From Taenia hydatigena (Eukaryota > Platyhelminthes > Cestoda > Cyclophyllidea > Taeniidae), in the NCBI GenBank assembly GCA_036345935.2, contig JADWOT020000002.1:18130754-18194753 (forward strand): DNA of 64,000 nucleotides, in the 5' to 3' direction. The stretch's first letter is position 1. Each line of letters starts with the position of its first letter. The notes beneath the pieces are model-generated. The model was given only the letters and a program-made list of their open reading frames with translations. It searched no databases and was not told the DNA's origin. Made by a program: the position numbers and the translations under genes. Positions 1 to 13,228 of the stretch are shown here, piece by piece.

Positions 1-2628
1 TTCAAGGAAGGTGCTTCCTCGTTCAGGGTTCGCTCTGCCCCTCTATTTTCCAGGATGGATAATCTGCGATGCCGCGTGTCTGATATGCTGCAGTTGGGAA
101 GCATGATGATCACCTCGAGGGTCAGCAATGTGCGAGGTTCGGCGCGTGTGCATTCTGGTTAGTGGTTCTTGCCCTTCACTGCAAACAAAAGAAAGCAACT
201 AGCTGCACAGTTTATCTGTCAGTGCAGTGACTCTAAGCACTGATCCCGCCTCATTTCTCACTGTTTCGCCTTCATCATCACCTTCACATACACAATAATG
301 CAGAATTTGAGTGTGTCTCTTTCGTTATCGGCTAGTTTTGAGATGTTTTGCGGCGTACGGTAAGATAGATTGCATAGGATTTGCAGCCAAATGCTGATTA
401 AACGCCTTTGGATCCTTTTGGACGTAATGTATGCTGTCGTGCCTTCCTCTACCTTCATATACAATCTGAAGGGTCAACATGATGTGTTGCAGCAGATGCA
501 TCTGCTAGTATGGGAAACGCATACGAAATGGGGCAACTAAATGAGGATCAAATTGTATCACCTAGCTGAGAGTTGGTTAGCTCCGCCCAGTTACGAAACT
601 GGTGCATCAGATCACTTGTTACCCAAAGCGTGCATTCGAGCATGCATGTGCAGCCTTGTCTCTCGTCGGTGTGGGCACCATCCTAGCACCCATCTTGCAC
701 GTTTACCCACTCCAATTTCGTATCCCATTCGTAACGTACTTTGATTTGGCCACAATTCATTATGCTGAAATGTAATTGCTTGTGTAAGATGTTGGTTTCG
801 CTGTCCAGGCAGTGTGTTGATGAGACGGATTCTATCATCAAGGTCTCCTTCCTGGAAAAAATAGACTGGATTCCTCCATCGTCATACGCCTCTTATTTGG
901 CACACACGATTGTTGGTGAGCAGCTTCGACAATTGGTACTGCTAAGCATTGTCACATGCATGTCAATGCATTAAAATATCGGGACGTGTTCTCACTTTTG
1001 TGTAAGGTGATAAAGGTATGAAATGCAGGCCTTTAGTGGAATCGAATGTCAACATGCATGCACATGGAAATGAATGCATGAAGTTCTGGTTGAATCAGCC
1101 AACATACAGAAATGCACGAGTACATGAATACTGTTGCAGTGAGGTCGGCTGCATAATTATGCATGCAAGGACGAAGGTTGGAGACGAAGAATTTGCAATG
1201 AACAAGACGTTGCTTCCCAGCATACCGGTTTAAAGTATTGAGGAGCGCAAAGGCACACGTGATTGCAGATGAATTTGGCTTGGACCAAACGTGCATGCAA
1301 TTTATTTATTTAAATTAAGCTACTAAACATATGTGCAGGCAAAAGGACATTGAGATGGCAAAGTTATTCTATTAGCCAAATCAAGTAAATGCATTTAGGA
1401 AGGGTGGAAGTGTTGCGTTGCGTTGAAATGAGACCACCTTCACGAAGTGCTTTTTTAGGATGATACTCAACGAAGCCTAATTTTGTGTTTCTTCTCTCTG
1501 CACATTCATCATTACTTGAAGGAATTCGGTCTCAGAGGGACAGCGTTAAGCTTGCTCTCCACTGCAGTTTCAAAAGAGACTCCCGAGGTGATTATTGCAT
1601 CATCCATATCCACTCGAGCCTTTTAACTCCTAAAAGCTAAGGCCTTATCATTTCACCAATTCAAATGGGTGGAGTTTCCATAATTTCTAAACTGAAGGAG
1701 GAAACTGGACAAGTAATGGGTGGAAAACGTGCTGACATGACGGCTTAACGATAACCTGCTGGAGTTTTGTCTTCGATCAAAAAATAACACTCATGTGTGA
1801 CTCACCCGAAGATATCCCTTTCACGATTCCCTCTGAGATCATTAAAGAAACCGCCTTTTGCTCAGTTCCACCCTCCTTTGCAATAAAATATCGCATTAGC
1901 AGGACTTTGTGCGCACTACTTCCCATCCTAAGCCCACAGCCAAACAGTAATTAGCAAACAGGCTTGACTAAGCTGACCAAGTGTCTCAGGTCCAGTGTTC
2001 ATTGGCCAGCCGCAAGGCACACGCACGCACCCATACACGCATGCATGCATGTCATTTGAGCGTAGTGGCCACACCTGCGTTAATCATCAGAGCCGTTAGC
2101 CCAGGTCACCTTATTGCCAGCCTATCCGGCTGTTGACGGAACGGATCCGGGTCACTCGCGCACATAGACTATCCAGGTTGCAACAAACAGCAGCCTCATT
2201 TCTAACACGTAAATCTACATATTCTACAACGAACACAACTAACGTTTGAGCCGATTTGCTTACTGCATTGAATGCTTCCTTATTGATGCCAAGCAAATAT
2301 GAAGGTAAGAATGTATGTAGCCCAATATGAATGAGTGAATATCTATGCGCCACCGTCTGCGGCTAATGTGGAAAGAGTGGTAGGACGAAGACGCAATAGT
2401 ATCCCTGTTTGTGCTACTTGATAGGTGTGGCTGTGGCGAAAGTAGTAGTAGAAAAGTTTTTAATCCACAATGGTTGTCAAAAGGGATTGAGCAGGCTATG
2501 GCTTACGCCACAAACTACTGTAAGGCGAAAGTTTACACAAGGTCAACCGCCATGCGAGTGAATACGATTGCAACAGTTAGAAAAGTCATGGCGAATCAAC
2601 AGTGTGTGGTGATTTTAGGAGTCAAGCG
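1..2628. other. No gene recognised
   Basis: I see only short chance open frames on both strands, none with family motifs or convincing splice context. Short ATGCATGC/GCATGCATG runs occur near 1050-1170 and 2038-2051. Confidence 0.5.
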
Positions 2629-3188
2629 TTAATAGCCAGTTTTGAAGATCACGCAATCTGATGTTGATCTACCATCTGTGATTGCATGAGCCGATGCAGA
2701 TTCCTTAGTGGCGGCGCCTGCAGGAGTAGAAGGAGTTAGCTTAGTATTTGCCTTATCAGAGTTTTGGCGGGTATTCTTGTCGTAGTGGTTGCAGAGGTCG
2801 AAGCAGATTCCTTATTTGTGGAGGTTGGAGGCGAAGAAATGGGCACCTCAATCGTGGTGATTGTGAGAGACGGTTCATATCGCTTTGATTTTGTGGTTGT
2901 CAGAGGCAACGTAGATCTCTTCATCGTGGCCACAACAGGAATCGAGGTAGCTTCGTTATTTGTGATTGCAGGAGCCGAAGAGGACTCTTGAGCAGTGTAG
3001 AGTTTAGTCGTGGGAGAGGAATCCTTAAATTGGTAATTACAAGAGGGAAAACAGATATTTTTGTCATGTTCACTGCAGAAACGGAAGCGGATCTCCCAAG
3101 GCTGGCGGTCGCAGAAATCAAGGGAGCGTTCCCATAGAGAGCAGCTAATCCCTCCTCTTCCACCTAAAATGCACCTCCCTAGGGATAT
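2629..3188 (-). pseudogene. Mucin-like Ser/Thr-rich exon with six-cysteine N-terminal part, frameshifted
   Basis: Reading the minus strand, one frame stays open from 3188 to the stop at 2736 (150 codons) with no ATG in the first two thirds, so it looks like an internal or last exon, not a whole gene. The upstream part has six cysteines spaced C-x9-C-x9-C-x11-C-x7-C-x3-C (first half about 3175-3040). The rest is a degenerate Ser/Thr/Pro-rich repeat, with related blocks such as NNEATSIPVVAT, NKESASTSATTTT and, in another frame, TKESASAHAITDG. The third block is only in register after a frame change near 2770, and that second frame then runs on to a stop at 2629. A possible splice acceptor (CCCTAG) sits just at the open start. 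I infer a secreted or surface mucin-like protein. The frame change suggests a decayed copy, a missed intron or a base-call error. No family was recognised for the cysteine part. Confidence 0.4.
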
Positions 3189-6100
3189 TTATCAACGCAT
3201 ACACAAATGCGTTATGGGGCATATTTGACAACCGTGATGAATGTACCTTTGTAAGTATCTGCAGTGTGTTTCATGTCAGTAGCCAATGGCGTGTAATTAA
3301 GGATATAACAATGTCAATGGCTTAGGAAAGCCCTTAAACCACCATTTCGACCTAATTTAAAGAGACGGAAATCATGCTACCGCATTTTCAATCCGTTCCC
3401 TTCTCCACGTCTGCTCACCTCCTACAGCATATGTCCTCGCTTCTCCACCACATCCTACCTCGTCAATACCTGTCCGATTACGCCAAACTTGCAAAAGCCA
3501 ATAATAGTGGGCCAGTGGGTGTTCCATCCCCGTTGCAGCCTCTAACGATATGAGATAAAGAACTGAAAGCGCCACATCCATACACATCTGCTCAATCACT
3601 TTGCGCTTACCAAGTTGCTACGCATGCCTTGACATTCAATGGGATAAATTCCGGTTTTACAAGTGCGTTGACTGCAGCAGTTTTCAGATTACCCTGTTAA
3701 CGCCCCGTTAAAACTAACCCAATTATAAATGTGCTAAGGATTTTAAAGCTACTTAATTCCAATGCACGAAGGTCTGCTACAGCCCTTCGGACAAACAGTC
3801 TCATGTCCCTAGATCCAATTCTTTTGTGGCTGGATCAGAATCGGACAAGTCATATCGAAGCTGAACCCACGATCAAGTGGCTACTAAAATCTTGCATATA
3901 AGCTGCACTAGGAAAGTGTCAGCATAACCGAGGACGCAAATTTCAATCAGTGATGCAGATGTTAATGAGTAATTCCAGTGCGAAGTGTTCAACAAGCGCA
4001 ATGCAATCTACCGACATGAGTAATGACAGCAACTTGGAAAATCCAACTTTTGCTGTGCACCAACTATTAATAGATTTTGCGATCAAGTGCAAGGGCAAAA
4101 TACTGATCAAAAACACGTACATGAGAAACATTAACGCATAAAAGAGAATGACGGCGACCCGTAAATTGAGGTTCATTCTCACCTGAGCAACGTTCGAGGT
4201 CATAGCAAAGGCCGCATTCGCAGTTACTGTTGGTCGATGATTCCTGTAGACTTATAACCAACGCTTCACCGAGGGGAGCAAACTTCCGTCGAATCTATTG
4301 TCTCTAATGTCCCTAACAAGAAGAATAGCCAAATACCAGATACACCTCCAACTACATTCAACAAATTATGCTACAGCTGTCAAAACTCATTGTTAGTAAA
4401 AAACAGACCATTGAAAAAACTGTCACAGCAATCTTAATTAACCGCTTAAACCATTTTGAAACACAAATTGCCGTAATTTCGCATTATATATAAAACGAAA
4501 AAACCTTAACGGAAATTTAATATTTTCCTTCGTGTTTAACTTGGCAAATAAGTGCGCATAGAATCATACAAATGAGTACATGTATGTAGCGTCTCGAGGC
4601 TCCCTTGAAGGCAAAAGAAGGCAGAATACTAGGACAGAATATATATATTTAACGGACAAAGGGAAATAAGCCACTGGAATGGCCTGGAGGCCAGCCTACG
4701 GAGTTAGGTCAACACGGCTACCTCTGTAACCCTGACCGAAACCGGTAGCTCCAACACTTCCCGCGTCAGCCATCACAAAGTAATCAGTGCTGCAACAAGC
4801 ACCCACGAGCTAACCATGCCAGTCACCGACATTGGCGTGATTGAGGCGATGCTTGACACCGACGTCAGTGATCCCTCTTGGCAGTTCATTGGACTTCGAA
4901 TTTCGCTTGGCTTGGGAATAGAATTCAGAATAGGTAGTTCTGCCGACCATCAGTGTAGCCGTAGGGAGGCGTTAGCATGCCGATCTCCTTAAGCAAGTAT
5001 ATTAGGGGTAATCTTCGGAACAAAACTTCCCAGGTGGTCCATGGCTAGTGCCGCTTCAGTTGTTAGTAGCTTTCTTGTAGAACGCAAAGATGAGGTAGAT
5101 GCCGAAGGCGGACGTCGCTCTTGGCCCATCCGTAGCACATGCACTTCGCTCCGCTGCAACATGCCACAAGCGGTAGGGATCAGGATAAAAACTCATACAG
5201 AGTCGGTTTGCTTTCCGCTGCCACCAATGTAGAGGGTTCCTCCTCTCTCTTCTGGTCGCCATTATTAGTAGAAGTCGGAGCGTGTTTCGACATCTATATT
5301 ATGGGGAGGAATTGCTCAGCGAGGCCAAATACGGAGTTCAGGAAGGGGTAGAATCACGTTCTAGCGAGTCACCACGCCGCTCCGCCGCGAGGTTCAAAAT
5401 GTCTTCCCACCTCTCGCCTACAAAGCACATTTAAAGAATATAACTATTACAGTGTACATGTATAAGTGCTTTCTAAAACGACTGAAAATAATACATAAAA
5501 CTTAGTAGAACATTAACTTCTTCCACAAATTAAACCCTACTGATAAAAAGTCGTTGCCATAAAAACAACAAATCACCCAACGCGAATAGATATATCAGTC
5601 TTTCCGAAGTACCTGACTGACCCACATGACGAATCGAGGAAGCGTCGTAGACTGCTTACGGTCCTGCGCTACGAAGTCCTCAGCTAGCGATTAACTTCAA
5701 ACCCTCATATTATGGCCCACTGCATTATGCTCTAACGTCATGTCAACCTATCATTTTCGATCCCATTTGCTCGCAAACTAATCCTGTTCATTCTTACAAG
5801 CATATGACAAGCCGGAAGGGGTCCCGTGCAGGCTTTTTCGGACTTCCGTGTAGCTGAATTAATAGTAAACCCAAATGCATTTCTACACTTGATCACATAA
5901 AGGAGATTGTTTCAGCATTTCTAGGATTGCCTACAGTGGAGGAAAAAAGGATGGCAGCAGAAGCGTCAGCACTGGCGCCGATATCCGCAGAGCTAAACAT
6001 ATTAATAACCCGAAATTGGCTCAAAAGACTGTCTGTAGCGCTATTCATGCCCTATGGAAAAGCCGCCCGTAACTAGTCGTCACGAAGTGCAAATGATGCA

Positions 6101-6660
6101 ACTTTTTCTCCACTGAATCCCATTCTTGAAGTAATTTTGATGGGACCGAAAGCTCTCTGTGTAACTCAAAAGAAAAGCTGGCAGATAGACTCCTAAGTAA
6201 TAAGGAGAGCGTGTTGAGACGTCTAAAAAACTAAAGCAAAAGGTCGGTTCCGCACGATTTAAGCATTAACCATCTTCAAGTCGAGCACTCCATGGTTTAT
6301 TTTAGTGACTGACTTTAGCAGATCAGGCTTGGGTACACGCCATTGCTTGAGCAGAAGTCGTAGTCAACGAAATGCTGGTAGATATTGCAGCACAGCATGA
6401 TTTCTTTGCAACTTTGACAGTGTTTAGGAGCTTAACAAACTGCCTGATAACGAAGACTTCTGCAATGGGAACGAGCTATTAGGCATTGGCTGAATAATGA
6501 CTACAATGACGGAGGTAGACTAGCCGATTGTACCTCGAGATGATGACCTGAAGCAACGCAAACTCACAGTTCTATTTAGGAAAGGGGATGCAAATAGCAA
6601 TGCACACACTCTGCATTGCAGACATTGGAGTATGACTTGTAATGGCATAGTTGTAATAAC
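3189..6660. other. Intergenic; a GC-richer stretch at about 4690-5400 without a readable gene
   Basis: Most of this is AT-rich with chance frames. Between about 4690 and 5400 the base composition rises and short protein-like stretches appear in several frames, as in an old, much broken coding region. At about 5937-6079 (+) a 47-codon frame follows a CAG and encodes an alanine-rich stretch containing MAAEASALAPISAELN. I cannot assign either. Confidence 0.35.
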
Positions 6661-7030
6661 GTAGCAAAATGTTTTAACTATCATAATTAATGAAGGTGTT
6701 AAGCACGCGCTTGCCTTCTATAAGCTCCTAAAACACAAGTCCTTCCTTCAACCTTAATGCATTAAATTGTTTTAATGCTCCAGGAAACAGTGGACTCCAC
6801 CGGCCATAGTTTTGAAAATGAGTTCAGTTATTTCGTCGAGCATCGTTATCCGCTACATGTAACGTGGTGAATGTTCGTGCAAAGCATGAACCCCTTCCTC
6901 CAACATTCGTGTCCAATTATTATATGCTTGATCTTGTTCCCAATTTCACGAGTCTCACGTTTATCAGACTTGTTTCCGTGGAGCTGGAAGTAGCTCTCCT
7001 CAGTCCGTCGAATGTTTCTTCACAGTGGTT
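6661..7030 (+). pseudogene. Decayed M1-type aminopeptidase N-terminal exon (inverted copy 1)
   Basis: The plus strand encodes a stretch with YMLDLVPNFTSLTF (about 6918-6960) ending at a donor-like AAG|GTAGCT near 6989. It aligns in inverted orientation with 7729-8076, including about 200 bp of upstream non-coding sequence. The shared ancestor resembles the start of the N-terminal beta-sandwich of M1 zinc aminopeptidases of the puromycin-sensitive type: Leu-Pro, a 'VxPxxY' turn, a 'xFTF.G.V' strand and then a lysine/leucine-rich strand. In this copy the VPIN turn has become VSNY and the TGRVS strand IRLVS, and the donor CAG is changed. No catalytic HExxH part is present. I infer a non-functional duplicated exon. 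Confidence 0.45.
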
Positions 7031-7431
7031 TCGGTTTTGGCCCGTCCAGCTTTCTCGTGCGTTGATGAACCGGATGGTATGGCGACCTTCGACATTAGTA
7101 TCGTTGAGCTTGACAACCAAGTTGCTCTGTCGAACATGGTGAGTCACCTCCGCGCCTTCTAAAGCAGGTGACTGTGGCAGCATTTTGTTGAGATTCTCAG
7201 GATCCACGCAGGCTAACGTTTACTGCGTGTACTGTGCGCAGCGATCGCACGAAACAAACATCAATCGCGCTCATTCTATTTTTTGTTCATGCTACGATGT
7301 GAAGGGAAGCAGAAATGCATATTCAAATTACTATGCATGGTGATTTATTGTAACCTAACCTACTAAATTTTTGCAATGCTGGTCCTATCTCGTGCGCAAA
7401 TATTTTGTTGCCGCTAACGGTCGTATAGCTT

Positions 7432-8076
7432 GTCGGAACAGTTTCGGGAGAATTGTTCGTTATCCTCTTTCCTTTGCTCCTAAAGTATGTCCGATAGGGA
7501 CGGGTTTTTAACAAGTGCATACCGATAGACTTACTGTCTTGATGGGACCTAGACAATCTTTTGAGCCCTTTCGAATTGAAAATTATCAGTTCGGTTGATT
7601 TGGCCACCGACAACAGCACAATTCCTTGCATAAGTGCGAGCTGCGATGATTGACGATGAGACGAAACCGTGTTTAAAGCATTAGATAGCCTGAAATTTTG
7701 TGCGTCAAATTGATAGTCCAAAAAATGGAGCAAGAACCACTGTGAAGAAGTATTCGATGGATAGAGAAGAGCTACCTGCAGCTTCATTGAAACACGTCCA
7801 GTAAACGTGAGACTCGTGAAATTAGGAACAAGATCAAGCATGTAGTTAATGGGCACGATTGTTTAGGGAAGGGGTTCATGCTTAGCATTAACGATGCTCG
7901 GAGAAATAACTCAAACCCTTTTTCGAAAGCATGGACCGTTGAGCTTACTGGTTGCTAGAGCATTAAAGCAATTTGATGCATTGAAGTTGAAGGAAGGACT
8001 TGTGACTTGGAAGTTTGTAGCAGGCAAGCGCGTGCTTAACACCTTAACTAGTCGTGGTAATTGAAACATTTCGCTT
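7432..8076 (-). pseudogene. M1-type aminopeptidase fragment, two exons (inverted copy 2)
   Basis: Minus strand. Exon 1 (about 7890-7776) encodes VPINYMLDLVPNFTSLTF followed by TGRVSMKLQ and ends at a good donor CAG|GTAGCT. The continuing sequence at about 7610-7432 reads VAKSTELIIFNSKGLK and then a PETVPTSYTTVSGN block. Both blocks have the order and character of the first domain of M1 aminopeptidases, a zinc exopeptidase family that removes N-terminal residues. Decay is visible: an in-frame TAA lies just before VPIN, the expected acceptor before VAKS reads TCG where CAG is expected, and no downstream catalytic exons follow. Because an intron separates the blocks, this is a genomic fragment and not a retrocopy. 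The family call rests on pattern recognition only. Confidence 0.5.
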
Positions 8077-11000
8077 TGGTATCACACATGAGCTTTTACA
8101 AATCTTTCCTAGAGTTTTAAATATTCACTTTTTTCTTGGTCTTCAAACCCTTTAGGCGAACAGACTGACTGTGAAAGGACACATACAGTGGCAACACTTG
8201 GGGCGGGAACAGAAGCTGGAGTTATGCGTGCCTGGAGCATTCTTGCGCCTCGTACAGTCCTGACGACCCATCACGGGATTCGTGTTCACCGAACGCATCT
8301 CACACATTCAAAACAGTAATCAATTGGCCCCCTCAACTTCTCGCGTACCGTTTCTGGTGCTGTCTGCAGTGGCAGTCCTTCTCCTCTCGTTCAAGCCCAA
8401 AGCCGTCTTCGTTGCCAATAGCAGATGTGGCTTTGTACGGACGCATCTGCTTATAGCTACAGAAGTGATGATAGCGGCTCTGTTTATGCCTGACTCCTCT
8501 AGTTTATTTAAGCTGTTGACCAGAGTGGTTGCTCTTCTGCCTCATTAAAATCCTTTGATACAACCTTTTGAGGTTATTTTTTGACGGATGGGTTATTACA
8601 TGGAAGCGCTTAATATCACTATGTCGCTTCAATTCTTTTGTCGGTCGCTTTGGGAATAAAAGCTTCGTTGAAAGCATGCTTGCGTAAAATTCCATGCGCT
8701 TCTGCAAATAACACACCGTGTTTAGGTAACCGCTTTGCTCGGCTCAATGCGACAAGCATTACAATACGTTTAAATGTTAGTGATAGTTAGACCTAGGTAG
8801 CTAAAGTGAAGTTTGCTTGATTTGGCCCCTACTAACTAGTTCGAAACTGGTTCGATGTGCGACATATGGGAAAGACAAATGTTGCCATAAGCATTTTGAG
8901 GAGTTTGAAAAAAGGGTTGTAGCACATACGCTATTTTCATCCTCAATTTCATTAGGGATGAAGAATTAATTTGTACTGCCTTACCAATAGGAAGAAAATC
9001 TAAGCTTCGCATGACTCCAAATTGCAGCACGCGATGAAGTATTGCATGAACGCATTGAAGGCATAGGCATCACGATGCTAGAAGGAATAGTGTTGGCTGA
9101 GGTGAACGTTGTTTACGTGGACCGGTTTGTTTGTTTGTTTGTTTGATATTAAGACGAGATGAGCCAGTAATTTTGTCTAAACGTCAAGAGGAAGGTGGAA
9201 ACAGGACATTTACTGAACTCAACGGTTACATTTGCTGCCGTTCATTAGCAACTTGAGAAATCGCATTGTGTTTTATCCCATAATTCCTTAAATAATCATC
9301 TGTTCTAATTTCCCTGCTTTCCTTTTTACGGGCACAAAGGCCTCCATTCCAGCACTTGTCGAATAGCTTTGGTGGTAGAATTGATGCACTCCTTCCTCTT
9401 CCAATCCATGTGATTTGAGTGATCTAATCGCTGTTTCGTTCAACCGGACGATAATTCACACTAACAAGACCAACTTTATGAAGCAGCGCAACTCAAGGAA
9501 TTGACTCATGATTGCGTAGAAAGCGAATTTGCCCAAAAGTAGAAAGGAGAGTAGCGGGAGTGGCATTCAACCATTGACGTGAACAATGACCGGAAGCCGA
9601 AGCCACCAAAGCTGTTTATGTGGCAGGAGGGTGATTAGAGCTCTCTGCCAGCCTCATCCCTGCAATCAAATGACTAGGAGAGCTCCATATGACAAATCTT
9701 CTCCTCAAATTATGGCCAATTCAATAGGTGGTTAAAAAGGGTGGAATCTATTCGTCTCAGACATGGTGGATTGCTGCTTGTTAAGTAATGAAGCGGAAAT
9801 TTAAACTCTGTATAAAAGCTTAACGTTATGAGATAATAGGGCAAGGAGAATTTTACAGTTCTAGTGTTCTACGAATTAATGAATTGGTCTGTTCATTAGA
9901 AGCTCTTTTGCTGCTACGTAACTCTGTTACTCACCTGAATTAGTAGCATTAGCCATAAATCAACTTAATCAAGTCGATCGACAGCATTGGAAACGAGGCT
10001 TGTATTCACTTCTGGGAGTTAAAGCTCGATGGTCTTAAGAAATGGTTAGCTACTATTGACAAAATACATCATTCATGACGACAATGTTTGGAAATCATTG
10101 AGCACGCGCACAAAAAATTTATTCAGCTTGACGCAATAAATCCGATCTACGTCGAAGATCTCATAGATTATAGCTCATGAATTGGTAAACCTGGTAGCGG
10201 TTACTTTTAAATTGCATTGTGTGGTGAAATTGTCGTGGAAGTGTTATTCACGCCAATCCCAATGAACTTACCAAATCAATGCTGTCAGCGTTCCAAAACT
10301 CCCATGTATTTTACCAAACTACTGAAGGAAAGAATGAGAACATTGGTGCCCTTGACGTCACAAGCGAAGGATGAGTGGCACGAGAATAAAAACCAAATGA
10401 GCAGAATACGCATTAAGCACTGAAGCAGAAAGTAGGAGGAGGGATGAGTCAAGGACAAGAGGCGAGTTGATTCTGTGAAACTCAAGCAACTGTGCCACAA
10501 ACTTGATTTTGACTTTAGTTGGTCCATTACTTTTTGAGAGAAGAAAAATTACAATGGAAGGGAGTACGGTCTAACGATCTGCCCTCCCCCAAGTAGCCGT
10601 AAAGCAAATCAAAGCCACCTTCTACTGTCAAGATAACAATCCGTATTCTATCCCACTTTACTAACCACTTAAGTAGCTCACTTAATTAGCAAAGCATTGG
10701 ATTCAGTTACAACAGGCTGGCTGACTAACAACTCACGCTGCCCGGCCAACCTAAACCGATTGAATCATTCATAGCTCATTGCCCTTCCAGTTCTTTCGTA
10801 ATTAAGAGGCCACGAGTATAGCTAGTATCTTCTGATGCTAGATAATTAGAACTGTAATAAACAAATCACGTGAGCATAGCAATGACACTGCGAGAAGCGA
10901 ACATTGTTCTGTCGTCTTTAGCAAATCAGTAAGCGGGATTGGTGAGTCTGCCAAATACAAGTTCATCATTGCCAATGGCAGGGACGGGGAGAATTCCGTT

Positions 11001-11231
11001 GGATGACAGCTCATTTACGTTGTTGACAAAGGGCTGTTTCATGAGATCGAGCCCGTCATTTGAGTTATTTATAATGTGAGCAAACTTGACGTCGTCAAAC
11101 TAAAGTTATCGAGGGCCCACAAAATCGTTGTGAGTTAAACTTTTGGTGAAGACATCGAGAGGCAATGCCGCGATCTGTATAACTGCTCCTCAAACTTCTA
11201 TGTTTACATCCAGATCTTTGAACGAGGCAAA
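8077..11231. other. No gene recognised
   Basis: Chance frames only. A (GTTT)5 microsatellite lies at 9125-9145. Around 10940-11095 the minus strand contains a 56-codon open stretch starting FDDVKFAHIINNSNDG, faintly like the catalytic region of non-LTR reverse transcriptases but without convincing following motifs. Confidence 0.4.
9125..9145. repeat. Microsatellite (GTTT)5
   Basis: Five uninterrupted GTTT units read directly. Confidence 0.9.
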
Positions 11232-13228
11232 TTCGAAATAAATTACAAGTTACAAATTTTGCATAACCGTCATTGTTTTGCTTGATAGAAGAGTTAATAT
11301 TTACTGCTATATGAAGGTGAGAGCACTCCCAAGGAACGGCTGGATGACATGAATAAGTTAGTGAGGTTGTATTTAATATTAAGACCATGCTAAAGAGCCA
11401 AGAAGGTCCATGTGATGCCTTATTTTAATAAGTCAGCCATTCAGACGAATTTATCTCACAAAGATTGGCCCGCAAATTACGTGATTTGGTGTTATAATTC
11501 ATCCGCCTTTCGATTGCAGTCCAACTGGTAGGATTGATGTAACAGGTGGCGCTTATTCAAAAATTCGATAATTCTTTTGTTCCCTTTGTCTTGGTGGTTC
11601 CACCCAGAGGATAGATTGACGGAGGCAATGAAGGCATGGTCAAGATATGACTCGAGGTACTTTAGCGATCCACAGGATTTTTCTTTTGTGTTTGATGGGT
11701 CTATTTTCCACGACTGCGGTATGAGACTTTGGCCAAGTGCTTTAATTTCTCCCATGCTCACAAAACGCGTCTTTCCTAGCATTATGCTTTAAAATGTCCA
11801 AGCCAACTTCCAAAAGCGTGTCAAAGCACACAGGAATTGAGAGAGCTTTATTATGGGTACAAAAGGCTTGGTGGTAGGCCGTTGGTAAAGTAACCAGGAA
11901 TAGAACTAGATGGTGTCTACAAAATGCAACAACCGTTGCCTTAAACAGCCTATTTATATGCAGCGTGTTCGTAAGGCGAAACCCTCTATGCTACCCTTGG
12001 CCATGTTTTTTTTACCCAACGTCCACAAAGGTGCGTAGCTTTGAATGATCTAAAAGAATGTATTTTTTGTTAAGAGACTTTTGGAAAACCGAGTAATACG
12101 ATCCCAATTGTAGCATCGAACATTAAAATGCGTGAAATTCAACGCGATATCATCAAACCTACCCGCCGCCTTCTAGAAGCTAAAAATGGCTCACTTTGTA
12201 GAATTGAAAGCGTTCACGCGAGATGTATGTAGAATTTCAAAAAGAAATTGATTAAATCACTGTCATGAACTGTGGAAGTGTACTTGTTGGGTCGAGTTTG
12301 CCAAGGACAGGACTCGTTGCAACATTGACGAGCAAATCATTTTACCTATAAAAATTGGATAAGTAAAAAGATAACTACCGAATAATAATAAATAAGTCAA
12401 AACGTTTTGCTTTGCTGCTGCTACGGTTAGCTCGAAAATCGTTTTACGAGTGTGCATTTGAAGATGGGCAATAAGTAGCAAACTGCCCTAGAAATTGGAA
12501 AAAGATCACTCTTGAATAGGAACGGCTCTTTTACAATGCCAGTAATAAGGATAATGGCTGATAAGACCCGTAGTACTACGTCACTCTACAAACCTTGCTC
12601 AAAACCTTTTGTCGGCTCCACAATCATCACAAAAATTCAAGTGTGCCTACGACATAAAATAGTTCTTCACTCAGATATCAATACTTACTTCCGCAGACAT
12701 TAGCTCAGGGCTGAGGAATGGTGAAGCAATAGATGTTCACTGTCATCAACTAAGATACAATACGAAGCTACTGAAAATAAACAGCAATACCCAAAACTAA
12801 TACCTTGTTTTTACGTTATTATACCCATGAAGTGGAAGTGCGTAAGGAATTTGAGCTTTGATATACGTTTGCATTGACAACTGTTGGGTGGCATTTAGCA
12901 CTGCTTTAAAGCCACTCCTCACATGCACCTCTTAATGACTTTGGCGTATTCACGGGCATCGGGAACAAATATTCGGTGCTTTGTTCGACGATGGTCTTGG
13001 TGACTCCCTGCAACGGTTAATTCTAGCCTTCTCGGTTTGCATCTGCTGTCAGCACACTGGTGCTGCATGCGATGCCTGTCGGCAACGGCGTGTGAGTTAG
13101 TGTCGCCATTCTAGTAATATTTTTTGCAAGATGGGCTGTTGGTGGCAGTGAATGCATTACTGTATCGTGCTCCTCCTCTTCCATCCACCCTTATCCATCG
13201 TAGTGTGTGCGCCAGTGGTCAGCTGTTT
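11232..13228. repeat. Left arm of large inverted repeat, outer diverged part
   Basis: 11232 to about 11424 and about 12620 to 13228 match the reverse complement of 21435-22250 with frequent substitutions. The best diverged-but-clear blocks are 12640-12770 (against 21945-22055) and 11276-11400 (against 22105-22215). The segment 11425-12620 has no counterpart in the right arm. Homology stops abruptly at 11232, just outside a CGAGGCAAATTCGAA string. Confidence 0.75.
11425..12620. other. About 1.2 kb present only in the left arm (insertion here or deletion opposite)
   Basis: The two flanks of this block are adjacent at about 22068-22072 in the right arm. It contains a minus-strand open frame of 96 codons (11782-11492) and an overlapping plus-strand frame of 71 codons (11577-11792). 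Neither is recognised. I could not find terminal repeats or a target-site duplication, so a transposon is not shown. Confidence 0.5.

Larger units (their letters stand above)
6661..8076. repeat. Inverted duplication, arms of about 350-370 bp
   Basis: 6661-7030 matches the reverse complement of 7729-8076 at perhaps 80 % by eye. The match includes a shared upstream string around GTGTTAAGCACGCGCTTGCC and the aminopeptidase exon. The roughly 700 bp between the arms holds the second exon of copy 2. Confidence 0.75.

Noticed and set aside
10940..11388. Possible non-LTR reverse transcriptase relic (FDDVKFAHIINNSNDG on the minus strand)
   Set aside because: Only one short stretch resembles the catalytic region; preceding and following motifs are missing, so I do not call a mobile element.
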